Source: Hyphomicrobiales bacterium
Lineage (GTDB): Bacteria > Pseudomonadota > Alphaproteobacteria > Rhizobiales > Rhizobiaceae
Assembly (NCBI GenBank): GCA_900469445.1
Contig: UBXM01000046.1
Span: 1 to 64,000 of the forward strand
Reading direction: 5' to 3'
Length of the DNA stretch: 64,000 bases
The position numbers and the translations under genes are program-made. Position 1 is the stretch's first letter. Each line of letters opens with the position of its first letter. The notes under the pieces were generated by a model. The model was given only the letters and a program-made list of their open reading frames with translations. It did no database searches and had not been told where the DNA came from. Shown here one piece after another: positions 1 through 8,556 of this stretch.

Positions 1-48
1 GGGGGGCATCGGGCCTGCGTTTCTGCTTATCTGTCGCCAGGATTCGGC

Positions 49-729
49 TCAGATCGCATCCCTCACGCGCTTCCAGGCATTGAGGAGATGGCGGCCCAGC
101 ACCTTGGAGAGCGCCTTGCCATCACGTGCTTCGAGCGCGACGATCATTTCCTCGTGCTCAGCCATGGCGGCAGCCCATTTTTCCACGCCTTCGTGACCGA
201 TGAAGCGTATTCTCTTTAGGCGCGACTGCAGCAGCGACTGCATGTTGCTGAGCGCCTGGTTGTGGGTGATCTGGCAGATCTCGCTGTGGATTTCCTGGTT
301 GAGCTTGTAATAGCGCAGCCGGTCCTTCGCATCATAGCATGCCCGCATCTCGTCATGCAGTTGCCTGACCTTGGCGATTTCCTCGTCAGTCGCGGTTTCG
401 CAGGCGAGGTTACCAGCCAGTTCCTCCAGGCTCTTCAGCACGATGAGCATGTCGTGCACATCCTTGCCGCTGAACCTCTTGACGATTGCGCCTCGGCTGG
501 GAATGAGTTCGACCAATCCCTCGCTCGCGAGAAATTTTATGGCTTCGCGCAAAGGGGTTCGGGAAACGCCGAGCTGTTCTCCGAGCTGGCTTTCGTGCAT
601 CCGGGCGCCAGGCGTCAGCTCGCCCTCGATGATCATGTCCCGCAGGCGGGTCACGAGCGTATCGTGCAGGGCGGTCCTCTGGATTGGGCCGGAATTCGAG
701 GCGGGCAGCTCAGACAGTGTTTCACTCAT
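49..729 (-). CDS. GntR family transcriptional regulator, FCD (FadR) subfamily
   Basis: The protein has 226 residues. A winged helix-turn-helix occupies about residues 18-85, with the GntR signature around GVSRTPLREAIKFL. An all-helical FCD ligand domain fills the rest. FCD regulators usually bind organic acids or sugar acids and repress adjacent catabolic genes. It is divergent from pdxA2, with a 170-bp intergenic region that carries the 19-bp repeat described at 815-833. The identical repeat in front of the tctC operon suggests that this one protein controls both operons and itself. The family call is firm; the ligand is inferred to be the substrate of the neighbouring pathway. Confidence 0.92.
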   Translation of the reverse strand: MSETLSELPASNSGPIQRTALHDTLVTRLRDMIIEGELTPGARMHESQLGEQLGVSRTPLREAIKFLASEGLVELIPSRGAIVKRFSGKDVHDMLIVLKSLEELAGNLACETATDEEIAKVRQLHDEMRACYDAKDRLRYYKLNQEIHSEICQITHNQALSNMQSLLQSRLKRIRFIGHEGVEKWAAAMAEHEEMIVALEARDGKALSKVLGRHLLNAWKRVRDAI

Positions 730-814
730 TTTGAAAATGCTCGTTCAGGCTGGGGCAAATCTGATCAGGGTCGTGTTCCAGGCTTATACCAGAACCCTTG
801 AGCTTCCAAATATG

Positions 815-833
815 AAAATTCTGCATACAAAAT
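815..833. promoter_or_regulatory. Putative GntR operator, copy 1
   Basis: AAAATTCTGCATACAAAAT lies between the divergent gntR and pdxA2 genes, 67 bp before the chosen pdxA2 start and 86 bp before gntR. Its reverse complement occurs exactly at 9899-9917, in front of the tctC operon. The core GTATGC within an imperfect palindrome resembles sites bound by FCD-type GntR regulators. Binding itself is inferred. Confidence 0.7.
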
Positions 834-899
834 GCAAAAGACTTGTTCTCTGATTTTGGATGGCTTAAAACCATCGCAATCGAGGCAGGAGAAAAAGCA

Positions 900-1937
900 G
901 TGGATATTACCAAGCAATCAGACAACCGTCCCGTAATCGCGCTGGCAATGGGCGACCCCGCCGGTATCAGCCCCGAACTCACTGCCCAGCTTCTGGCGCT
1001 GGATGAAATCCGGGAAAAGGCTTTCATCGTCACGATCGGCGATCGCCGTATCCTCGACAAGGGCGCCCGTGAAGCCGGCGTGGAACTCGACCTGGTGTCG
1101 ACTACACTCGAAGGCCTCGCCGGCATCGATCGCTCCAAGCACGCTTTCGTCGATCTCGGACACCTTGCGCCCGAAGAAGTCGAGCGCGGCGAAGCAACTC
1201 TGGCGGGCGGCAACTTCGCGACCCGCAATTTCCGTGTCGCTCTTGAACTGGCGAATGCCGGCGACGCCGACGCAGTCTGCTTCACGCCTTTCAACAAGAA
1301 GGCCATGCGCTTCGCCTATCCCGGCTATGACGATGAAATCCGCTTTGTTTCGGATGTTCTGTCGTTCACCGGAAAGATCCGCGAATTCAACGTTCTGGAA
1401 AAGATCTGGAACGCCCGCGTCAGCTCGCATATTCCGCTCAAGGAAGTGGCCGACAACCTTTCCGTCGAGCGCCTGCTCGCCGAACTGGATCTGACGGTGG
1501 CCTGCCTGAAGGCGTCGGGTATCGATGCGCCGCGCGTTGCAGTGGCCGGTCTCAACCCGCATGCCGGCGACGGCGGCAGCTTCGGCATGGAAGAAATCGA
1601 AATCATCGAGCCTGCGGTCGCGGAAGCCAAGGCGCGCGGCTATGACGTCGATGGCCCGTTCCCGGCCGATACCGTTTTCCTTCGCGCCATGAAGGAAGGT
1701 TATCATGCGGTTCTGACCATGTATCACGACCAGGGTCAGATCGCCATGAAGATCATCGGCTTCGACAAGGGCGTGACCATGATGGGCGGCCTGCCGTTCC
1801 CGCTCTGCACGCCGGCTCACGGCACCGCCTATGATATCGCCGGCAAGGGTATCGCCGACATCGGCGCCACGCGCGAAGCGGCCCTTCTGGCCATCCGCAT
1901 GGCGACCCGCCTGCGTCAGGCTGCCAAGGTCGCCTGA
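900..1937 (+). CDS. pdxA2: PdxA2-type 4-phospho-tetronate dehydrogenase (PdxA family)
   Basis: PdxA family members are NAD-dependent, metal-dependent dehydrogenases. Paralogues outside vitamin B6 synthesis (PdxA2) oxidise and decarboxylate 4-phospho-D-threonate or -erythronate to dihydroxyacetone phosphate. The three metal-binding histidines are visible at about His177 (SSHIPLKE), His221 (NPHAGDGG) and His276 (MYHDQGQ). I chose the GTG start at 900 because AGGAG sits 7 bp before it; an ATG at 843 would add 19 residues and has no clear ribosome site. Protein length is 345 residues. The sugar-catabolic setting argues for PdxA2 rather than PdxA. Unusually, the adjacent kinase is DhaK-DhaL type, not the DUF1537 kinase normally paired with PdxA2. 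Confidence 0.85.
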   Translation: MDITKQSDNRPVIALAMGDPAGISPELTAQLLALDEIREKAFIVTIGDRRILDKGAREAGVELDLVSTTLEGLAGIDRSKHAFVDLGHLAPEEVERGEATLAGGNFATRNFRVALELANAGDADAVCFTPFNKKAMRFAYPGYDDEIRFVSDVLSFTGKIREFNVLEKIWNARVSSHIPLKEVADNLSVERLLAELDLTVACLKASGIDAPRVAVAGLNPHAGDGGSFGMEEIEIIEPAVAEAKARGYDVDGPFPADTVFLRAMKEGYHAVLTMYHDQGQIAMKIIGFDKGVTMMGGLPFPLCTPAHGTAYDIAGKGIADIGATREAALLAIRMATRLRQAAKVA

Positions 1938-1953
1938 AGTTAACGAGAAATAG

Positions 1954-1980
1954 AGCCGGCCGAAATTCGGCCGGCTTCTC
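1954..1980 (+). terminator. Hairpin after pdxA2, possible terminator or processing site
   Basis: Arms AGCCGGCCGAA (1954-1964) and TTCGGCCGGCT (1966-1976) form a strong GC hairpin followed by TCTCTTT. It lies in the 182-bp gap between pdxA2 and the next gene on the same strand. It may reduce read-through rather than separate two operons, because the next gene has no obvious promoter of its own. Confidence 0.5.
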
Positions 1981-2119
1981 TTTGAGGCCCGAGAGGACGC
2001 GGGCCTATCGCATCAGCCTATTCGGATCTGATCGCCGGGGAGAGATGCGTAGTGTCAAAGTTTGCGGCTTGTGCAATGCGCCCTGACCGGCGCGGAGATG
2101 CCGCGGTTGGAGGACGACT

Positions 2120-3058
2120 ATGACGAATTCCGCTCGTAAGTGGACACGCGAAAACTGGCCGATCGCGGCCGCAATGATCCAGTATCCAAACATTCTTGCA
2201 GACGGCAGTTCCGTTCAGGACCACACTGCGGATGAGTGGGCCCGGACGGTCGGCGAGGTCGCAGATGCCGGCTTTACCGAAATAGACCCCACCGACAGTT
2301 GGCTTCGCGTCGCCGATCTTTCGGCCGAGCGCCGCCGCGAATTTTACGATGTCGTCAAGGCGGCCGGAATGACCATTCCCGCCATCTCCACATCGCGACG
2401 CAGCGTCATCGATGCCAGGCACGGCGACGACTATCTCGCCTATAGCCATCGCGTCATCGATACGGCCGCCGAAATCGGCGCGCATAGCGTATCCTTCGGC
2501 TTCTTCGAACCGCTGACGGAGAAACAGAAAAGCGTCCTGTGGTTCTGGACGGAACAGGGGGCGAAGAATCCCGATGATCCGGAAATCTGGAACAAGGCCG
2601 TGGCTCGCATCGCGGAACTCGGCAAGCATGCGGCCGAGGTCGGTGTCGAGGTATCGCTCGAAATGTATGAGGATACCTATCTCGGCACGGCAGATAGCTC
2701 GGTGCGTTTCATAGAGGACGTTGGTCTCGACAATGTCGGCATCAATGCCGATCTCGGCAATCTCATCCGCCTGCACCGCCCCGTAGAGCACTGGCTGCAG
2801 ATGATGACGAAGGTCGCCCCCTACGCGAAATACTGGCATGTCAAAAACTACATGCGGATCGAGGATGATAATACCGGTCTTATCGCCAGCCATCCGGTTC
2901 CGCTCGAATCGGGCTTGATCAATTATCGGACCGCGATCAAGTTGGCGCTGGAGCACGGGTACGACGCCCCGTTCCTGTGCGAGCACTATGGTGGTGACGG
3001 ATTGTCCGTCAGCGCCGCCAACCGCGATTATCTGCGTCGTATCCTGCCGCGTAACTGA
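2120..3058 (+). CDS. Sugar phosphate isomerase/epimerase, xylose-isomerase-like TIM barrel
   Basis: The protein has 312 residues, and GGAGG stands before the ATG. Candidate metal ligands for an AP-endonuclease-2/xylose-isomerase-like barrel are Glu in SLEMYED, Asp in NADLGN, His in WHVKN and Glu in LCEHYGG. Members isomerise or epimerise keto/aldo sugars and sugar acids. It stands between pdxA2 and the DhaK-DhaL kinase, 11 bp before the kinase, so it most likely acts in the same pathway, rearranging the carbon skeleton before or after phosphorylation. The exact substrate cannot be read from the sequence. Confidence 0.82.
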   Translation: MTNSARKWTRENWPIAAAMIQYPNILADGSSVQDHTADEWARTVGEVADAGFTEIDPTDSWLRVADLSAERRREFYDVVKAAGMTIPAISTSRRSVIDARHGDDYLAYSHRVIDTAAEIGAHSVSFGFFEPLTEKQKSVLWFWTEQGAKNPDDPEIWNKAVARIAELGKHAAEVGVEVSLEMYEDTYLGTADSSVRFIEDVGLDNVGINADLGNLIRLHRPVEHWLQMMTKVAPYAKYWHVKNYMRIEDDNTGLIASHPVPLESGLINYRTAIKLALEHGYDAPFLCEHYGGDGLSVSAANRDYLRRILPRN

Positions 3059-3069
3059 GGACTGCCACC

Positions 3070-4782
3070 ATGACGACGATCTTTGACGCTCCCGAAGAAT
3101 TCGCAGCGACTGCGCTTGCCGGCTTCTGCCAGATCTACCCGAACCATGTGCGCCTGATCACCAATGGCGTCGTTCGTGCGACCGCTGTGCCGAAGGGCAA
3201 GGTCTCCGTCGTTGTTGGCGGCGGCTCGGGCCACTACCCGGCCTTTGCCGGTTATGTAGGGCAGGGCATGGCGGATGCTGCGGTTGCGGGTGACGTATTC
3301 GCCTCGCCTTCGACGGCTGCCGTCGCGCGCGTTTGCCGCCAGGCCAATAATGGCGGCGGCATCATTCTGGGTTTCGGCAACTATGCGGGCGACGTGCTGA
3401 ATTTCGGCGTTGCCGCAGAACGCCTTCGGGCTGAAGGCATCGACGTTCGCATTATCGCTGTGACGGATGACGTTGCCAGTGCATCGGCCGACGAGCACGC
3501 GAAGCGCCGCGGAATTGCGGGCGATCTGCTGGTCTTCAAGATCGCGGGCGCTGCGGCCGACGCGGGCCTCTCGCTCGACGAAGTGGAACGCGTGGCGCTT
3601 CAGGCCAACGCTCGCACCGTATCCTTCGGCGTGGCCTTTGCCGGCTGCACGCTGCCGGGTGCGAAAGAGCCGCTGTTCACTGTTCCGAAGGGGCGCATGG
3701 CCCTCGGTCTCGGCATCCATGGCGAACCGGGCATCAGCGAGCAGGATATCGTCAGCGCGAGGGAGCTTGCCGCTGTGCTCGCCGACAAGCTGCTTGGCGA
3801 AAAGCCGGCAGGCTGCACGCGGGTTGCAGCGGTCCTGAACGGCCTCGGATCCACGAAATACGAAGAACTGTTCGTCCTCTGGACGGAGGTTCAGAAGAAG
3901 CTGTCCAGCGCCGGCCTGGAGATCGTGCACCCCGAAGCGGGTGAGTTCGTCACCAGCCTCGACATGCAGGGGTGCTCCTTGACGCTGACCTGGCTGGACG
4001 AGGAACTGGAGCGCTATTGGGCTGCGCCCTGCGATGCGCCCGCCTTCCGCAGAGGGCGCCCGGATGCGGTTGAATTGCGTATGGACGTGATCGTCGATGA
4101 GGAAGCCGCGCCGGCCATTCCGGCCGCGTCGGACGCGTCGCGAAAGTCGGCGGCCTGCATCAGCGCGCTGTTCAACGAAATCGCTGCCATGTTGAAGGAA
4201 AAGGAGCCGGAACTCGGTCGCATCGACGCCATCGCCGGCGACGGTGACCACGGGCAGGGCATGCAGCGCGGTTCCGATGCCGCCGCCAAGGCGATGGTCG
4301 CGGCTGTTGCCGCAGGCGCCGGCGCGCAGACGACACTCGCGCTCGGCGGCGACGCCTGGGCCGACAGGGCCGGCGGTACGTCCGGCGCCATCTGGGGCCT
4401 GTTGCTGCGTTCCTGGAGCAATGCGCTGAGCGATACGGATGCGCCGAGCGATGCAGCTGTCGCCGAAGGTGCGCGCCTGGCGCTCGACGGAGTCATTCGT
4501 CTCGGCCGCGCCCGTCTCGGAGACAAGACGTTGGTGGATTCGCTTATTCCGTTCGTGGAAGCCCTGACAAGCGAAACCGCGGCCGGTAAGCCGCTGGCGG
4601 ATGCCTGGAAGACGGCTGCGGCGGCATCGGAAGCGGCTGCTCAGGCCACGGCTTCGCTGACTCCGCGCCTTGGTCGCGCGCGTCCACTCGCGGAAAAGAG
4701 CATCGGGCATCCGGATGCCGGAGCGATTTCGCTTGGGATGGTCGCGCAGCTTGCTGCAGGTTTCGTCGCCGCCAGGCGGTGA
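3070..4782 (+). CDS. Fused DhaK-DhaL kinase (dihydroxyacetone/erythrulose kinase family)
   Basis: This 570-residue ATP-dependent kinase has a DhaK domain (about residues 1-330) and a DhaL domain (about 355-570). GGGSGHYPAF near residue 50 is the substrate pocket. His217 in GLGIHGEPG fits the histidine that forms a covalent hemiaminal with the substrate carbonyl. GDGDHGQGM near residue 390 is the aspartate-rich Mg-ATP site of DhaL. Family members phosphorylate dihydroxyacetone, erythrulose and related ketoses. In this operon it probably makes the 4-phosphate that PdxA2 then oxidises. The family call is sure; the substrate is inferred. Confidence 0.88.
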   Translation: MTTIFDAPEEFAATALAGFCQIYPNHVRLITNGVVRATAVPKGKVSVVVGGGSGHYPAFAGYVGQGMADAAVAGDVFASPSTAAVARVCRQANNGGGIILGFGNYAGDVLNFGVAAERLRAEGIDVRIIAVTDDVASASADEHAKRRGIAGDLLVFKIAGAAADAGLSLDEVERVALQANARTVSFGVAFAGCTLPGAKEPLFTVPKGRMALGLGIHGEPGISEQDIVSARELAAVLADKLLGEKPAGCTRVAAVLNGLGSTKYEELFVLWTEVQKKLSSAGLEIVHPEAGEFVTSLDMQGCSLTLTWLDEELERYWAAPCDAPAFRRGRPDAVELRMDVIVDEEAAPAIPAASDASRKSAACISALFNEIAAMLKEKEPELGRIDAIAGDGDHGQGMQRGSDAAAKAMVAAVAAGAGAQTTLALGGDAWADRAGGTSGAIWGLLLRSWSNALSDTDAPSDAAVAEGARLALDGVIRLGRARLGDKTLVDSLIPFVEALTSETAAGKPLADAWKTAAAASEAAAQATASLTPRLGRARPLAEKSIGHPDAGAISLGMVAQLAAGFVAARR

Positions 4783-4990
4783 TCAGAAGAGGTCGGGGTG
4801 TTCGAGTTCAGCCGAACAGCCCGACCGGTGCCCGCGACAACGCAGGATGCGTAGGCGTCCAGCATGTAAGCGTTATATCGAGACATTGTCTGGCCATATT
4901 GCCAGAGCGCCAATCAGGCTTCTACAGGTGCCATTCCCGATGGATCGCGATCCATCTGCACGTTTCGAAAAAGTCTTGATCAAAATGAAA

Positions 4991-5018
4991 GCGGGGCCGG
5001 CATTTCTGCCGGCCCCGC
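4991..5018 (-). terminator. Rho-independent terminator between converging operons
   Basis: A 12-bp GC stem, GCGGGGCCGGCA paired with TGCCGGCCCCGC, encloses a 4-nt loop that reads GAAA on the minus strand. On that strand it is followed by TTTCATTTT. It ends the tctC-tctB-tctA-oxidoreductase operon and may also stop the converging kinase transcript. Confidence 0.8.
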
Positions 5019-5033
5019 AGCCTTGGGAGGCTG

Positions 5034-6416
5034 TTAGAAAAAGTCTCTGTCCTGCTCGCGTCGCAGCGAAAGCAGTTCGGATGTTTCGTCAAGTTCGACA
5101 TCGCCGCACAGGATCGGCTGGCCAGCCTTTACGGCTCTTTTCAGCTTGCGATTTGCTGCAAGATAAAAAGGCACGGGCCTTTCGTCTGCGAGAGCGCCGG
5201 CCGGGATCATTCTCGCCGAGACATTGACGATAGAGTGGTGGTGGCCGCTCGCGGTCAGGATGGTGCCGGCAGCGATATCGGCATCCGCATGCGCCACTAG
5301 ATCGATAACGGGGCGAGGCTCGACAGCGCCGCTCGATACGCCGCGCAGGCCCACTTCGAGAATGCTCGTCGCCGCCTCGACACCGAGAAGGTGGCGGGGA
5401 ATGTAGAGCATCGCGACATCACCCTTGCGGCTGACGACGTGACCCTTCTCTGCAAGCATCGTCCAGGTTTCAGCATCGTCGCATCGGACCGTCACGAAAA
5501 CGCCGCCGGCGAAGCTCACTTCACCGGGAAGCCGCAGGCAATGGAAGACATCAAGCACTTTCGGCGCGCCAAGCAGGCCGCCGCTTTCACGCGGCGAGAA
5601 AAAATCCGCCACTTCCGTGATCCGTGCAAGCGGGACATGCAGGTCCGAGCGATCGACGAGGAAGCCCGTGGCATTGGCGACAAGGGTCATCTCGCAGAGA
5701 TCGGGTACCGCGCGCTGCGGAAACTCTGCTGCGATTTCCGACCGTTTGGCCGCAATGGCCTCCAGATCGGTTGTCGCAGGCTCGATCCAGTCCGCAAAAG
5801 CCGGCAGCGAGGCGACCTTGCCGTTGGAATTGAGCGTGTTCTGCTTGGGATCGAAGACGAAATCATATTCGCTGGCCTTGCCGGCGGAAATGATTTCCAG
5901 TCCGAGCACTTCTGCCCAGGTAACCAGGCCCATCAGCAGGCTAGGTTGATCGCCATCGACCGGCGTCACGATCACCTTGTTGCGGCGAGCGCGCAGGGCG
6001 AGACCGGGGCCGACGACGCTATCGACTTCCTTTGACACCAGCGCCACATGCTTGCCTGCATCGATCGCAAGGCGAGAATGTCTGGCGCCGGCTTCAGGGT
6101 GACCTGTTGCTTCGACGACAACGGAGATGGGAAGGTCGAGAACGACGGCAAGGTCTCCCGTGGCGATGTATTGTCCCTTGTCCCAAGCCGTCTTCGCTTC
6201 TTCAGCCGTTGCGCATTGTGCGACGTTTTCGGAGGCGATACCGAGGCCGCGCAGAACATCTGCTGCGGTTTCCGCTTTAAGGTCCACCGCGACGCGGGTG
6301 CTGATCAGCGGCGTCTTGAGGCTCTGTGCGATAAAACTGCGGCCGAAACCGCCAGTGCCGACGATGCAGCACTCGACCGGCGCAGCATTGCGGTCGAAAT
6401 AGGTATGGTAGTTCAT
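5034..6416 (-). CDS. NAD(P)-dependent oxidoreductase with C-terminal SAF domain (homoserine-dehydrogenase-like)
   Basis: The protein has 460 residues. An N-terminal Rossmann fold shows GTGGFGRSF at about residues 21-29, and the central part resembles homoserine/aspartate-semialdehyde type dehydrogenases (EATGHPEAGARH, VTPVDGDQPSL). The last 90 residues look like a SAF domain (GHHHSIVNVSARMIPAGALADE). Such proteins are often mislabelled as homoserine dehydrogenases or FlgA. It is the last gene of the tct operon, 42 bp after tctA, so it probably oxidises or reduces the imported acid. The reaction is unknown. Confidence 0.75.
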   Translation of the reverse strand: MNYHTYFDRNAAPVECCIVGTGGFGRSFIAQSLKTPLISTRVAVDLKAETAADVLRGLGIASENVAQCATAEEAKTAWDKGQYIATGDLAVVLDLPISVVVEATGHPEAGARHSRLAIDAGKHVALVSKEVDSVVGPGLALRARRNKVIVTPVDGDQPSLLMGLVTWAEVLGLEIISAGKASEYDFVFDPKQNTLNSNGKVASLPAFADWIEPATTDLEAIAAKRSEIAAEFPQRAVPDLCEMTLVANATGFLVDRSDLHVPLARITEVADFFSPRESGGLLGAPKVLDVFHCLRLPGEVSFAGGVFVTVRCDDAETWTMLAEKGHVVSRKGDVAMLYIPRHLLGVEAATSILEVGLRGVSSGAVEPRPVIDLVAHADADIAAGTILTASGHHHSIVNVSARMIPAGALADERPVPFYLAANRKLKRAVKAGQPILCGDVELDETSELLSLRREQDRDFF

Positions 6417-6458
6417 CTGGTATCCCTCCTGAACCGAATGAAGATTGGTGGACCCGGC

Positions 6459-7973
6459 TTAAGCAGCCGAGTCCGCGTTCTTGTGGCTCTTGAGGTACTG
6501 GATGAACTTCAGGCTCTGCGGAATGATCAACAGACCGAGAGCGAGCACCATGATCGTGCCGACGAGATAGTTCGAGAAGAAGATTCCGAGCGAACCGTCA
6601 GATGCAATCATCGACTGGTGGAACGAGCTTTCCGCCTTGCCGCCGAGAACCATGGCCAGAACCAGCGGAGCAAGCGGGAACTCGAGTTTGTTGAAGACGA
6701 AGCCGACGACGCCGAAGATCAGGACAAGCCAGAGATCGGATGTCGAGTTTGCCACCGTATAGGCGCCGACGAAGCAGATCGCCACGATCATCGGGCCGAT
6801 GATCGTAAACGGAATACGCAACAGGGCGGCAAAGAACGGCACTGTTGCCAGAACCAGGACCACAGCGACGATATTGGCGATGTACATGCTGGCGATGAGA
6901 CCCCAGACGAAGTCCGGCTGGGTCGAGAAGAGCATCGGGCCAGGTGTAAGCCCCCAGATCATCAGGCCGCCCATCATGACGGCCGCAGTGGCTGAACTCG
7001 GTACGCCAAGCGCCAGCATCGGCAGCATGGCGCAGGTGCCGGCAGAGTGGTCGGCGGTTTCAGGCGCGACGATACCTTCCGGACGACCGGTTCCGAATTT
7101 TTCGCCCGGCTTTGACCACTGGCGGGCAAGGCCGTAGCTCATGAAGGAGGCTGCCGTCGGGCCGCCGGGCGTGATGCCCATCCAAACGCCGACCGCCGAA
7201 GAGCGGAGCAGCGTGGTCGCGTAACGGGGCAGTTCCAGCATGGTCTTGAACACGTCGCGCGGATCGATGCGGGAAGCAACGCCGCGGAATTTCAGGCCGT
7301 CCTGAACCGTGGCCAGCAACTCGCCGATACCGAACAGGCCGATGACGACGACCAGGAAGCTTACGCCGCTGAGAAGCGCCTCGATGCCGAAGGTCAGGCG
7401 AAGCGAGCCCGTGACGGTGTCCATGCCGACGGTTGAAAGAAGCAGTCCAAGGCTGAGAGACACGGCGGTCTTGATCGGCGAGGCGCTGCCCATGCCGATG
7501 AAGGCGCAGAATGCGAGGAAGTAGACTGCAAAATATTCAGCCGCGCCGAAGCGGAGCGCGAAGCGCGCTGCCCAGGACGAAAGAACAGTGATGACGACGA
7601 TACCGACGAAGGCGCCGAGACCGGCCGACATGAAGGCAAGCGTCAGCGCGCGTGTCGACTGCCCCGACCTTGCCATCGGATAGCCGTCGAAGGTCGTCGC
7701 GACTGAACTCGGCTCTCCGGGAATGTTGAAGAGGATCGATGTCGTCGAGCCGCCGAACAGCGCGCCCCAATACATCGATGCCAACAGAATGATGGCCGAG
7801 ACCGGGTCCATCGTGAAGGTGAGCGGAATGAGCAGGGACACGCCGTTCGGCGCTCCGAGACCAGGCAGTACGCCGACGATCAGGCCAAGCAGGACGCCGA
7901 CGATCATGACCATGATATGCATCGGGGTCAGGGCGGTGCCGAAGCCACCGAGAAGCAGTTCAAAATTTTCCAT
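6459..7973 (-). CDS. tctA: Tripartite tricarboxylate transporter, large membrane subunit TctA
   Basis: The protein has 504 residues and about 11-12 hydrophobic segments. TctA signatures are the early glycine-rich stretch GLIVGVLPGLGAPNG and the second motif GVWMGITPGGPTAASFMSYG. With TctB and TctC it forms a sodium- or proton-driven importer for carboxylates and sugar acids in the inner membrane. Gene order tctC-tctB-tctA is the usual one. It lies 42 bp before the SAF oxidoreductase. Confidence 0.95.
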   Translation of the reverse strand: MENFELLLGGFGTALTPMHIMVMIVGVLLGLIVGVLPGLGAPNGVSLLIPLTFTMDPVSAIILLASMYWGALFGGSTTSILFNIPGEPSSVATTFDGYPMARSGQSTRALTLAFMSAGLGAFVGIVVITVLSSWAARFALRFGAAEYFAVYFLAFCAFIGMGSASPIKTAVSLSLGLLLSTVGMDTVTGSLRLTFGIEALLSGVSFLVVVIGLFGIGELLATVQDGLKFRGVASRIDPRDVFKTMLELPRYATTLLRSSAVGVWMGITPGGPTAASFMSYGLARQWSKPGEKFGTGRPEGIVAPETADHSAGTCAMLPMLALGVPSSATAAVMMGGLMIWGLTPGPMLFSTQPDFVWGLIASMYIANIVAVVLVLATVPFFAALLRIPFTIIGPMIVAICFVGAYTVANSTSDLWLVLIFGVVGFVFNKLEFPLAPLVLAMVLGGKAESSFHQSMIASDGSLGIFFSNYLVGTIMVLALGLLIIPQSLKFIQYLKSHKNADSAA

Positions 7974-7991
7974 GGATCAAGCTCCGGGCGC

Positions 7992-8486
7992 TCAGTAAAT
8001 GCCGAGCATTTCTTCGATCGGGCCTTTGTGAAGCGGCACCTGGAACGCCTTTTCGAATACGAAATAAAGCGCAATGGAGAAGGCTATGCCAACCAGCAGA
8101 GCGATCAGCGGCTTGTAACCGCCGTTTCGCCACGCGACATAGAAGAGGTAAAGCGTAGTGCCGACATAGGTGCCCAGGAAGGTCGTAATGATAACGAAGA
8201 CGACCATCGGCAGAAGGAAGGAAAGCACTCTGCGCGTCTGCTCGGGCTCCAGAAATGTTTCCCGCATTTCGGCGCTGCCCATTCGCATCCTGAACAATGC
8301 CTGGGCCATGCTGGCCGTGGCAGCGATAATGAGGATTATGCCGACGTAGAAGGGGAAGTAGCCCGGCATCGGCCCGGATTCACTCCAGCTCACCCCCAGT
8401 TCAAGAGCGCCTGTGGAACCGAGCGCGCCGACGGCGGCCAAGGTCAAGGCTGTGGCAATCTCCACGTGGAGTCGCTTGATACGCAT
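7992..8486 (-). CDS. tctB: Tripartite tricarboxylate transporter, small membrane subunit TctB
   Basis: The protein has 164 residues and four predicted membrane segments, the usual size and topology of TctB. The start MRIKRLHVE is supported by GAAGGA a few bases upstream; a longer reading adds 19 residues that look non-coding. It is 18 bp from tctA. TctB is poorly conserved and is called here mainly from topology and position between tctC and tctA. Confidence 0.88.
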   Translation of the reverse strand: MRIKRLHVEIATALTLAAVGALGSTGALELGVSWSESGPMPGYFPFYVGIILIIAATASMAQALFRMRMGSAEMRETFLEPEQTRRVLSFLLPMVVFVIITTFLGTYVGTTLYLFYVAWRNGGYKPLIALLVGIAFSIALYFVFEKAFQVPLHKGPIEEMLGIY

Positions 8487-8508
8487 GATTGATTTCCTTC
8501 GATCGGGA

Positions 8509-8533
8509 GGATCCGGCACGCCGTGCCGGATCC
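8509..8533 (-). promoter_or_regulatory. Intergenic hairpin between tctC and tctB
   Basis: GGATCCGGCAC and GTGCCGGATCC are perfect 11-bp arms around a 3-nt loop, and no T-run follows. Such hairpins after binding-protein genes commonly stabilise the upstream part of the message, so that more binding protein than membrane subunit is made. That role is inferred here. Confidence 0.6.
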
Positions 8534-8556
8534 TGCGTCTCATTGACCTTCAGAAA

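Noticed and set aside
843..899. Longer ATG start for pdxA2
   Set aside because: The GTG at 900 has AGGAG at proper spacing, and the 19 extra residues do not resemble PdxA N-termini.
2045..2086. A 13-codon mini-ORF (MRSVKVCGLCNAP) in the pdxA2-isomerase gap
   Set aside because: The purine-rich stretch is only 2 bp from the ATG, too close for ribosome binding, and nothing else supports it.
3028..4710. A 560-codon open frame antisense to the DhaK-DhaL kinase
   Set aside because: The kinase reading has all catalytic motifs; the antisense frame is arginine-rich and unrecognisable.
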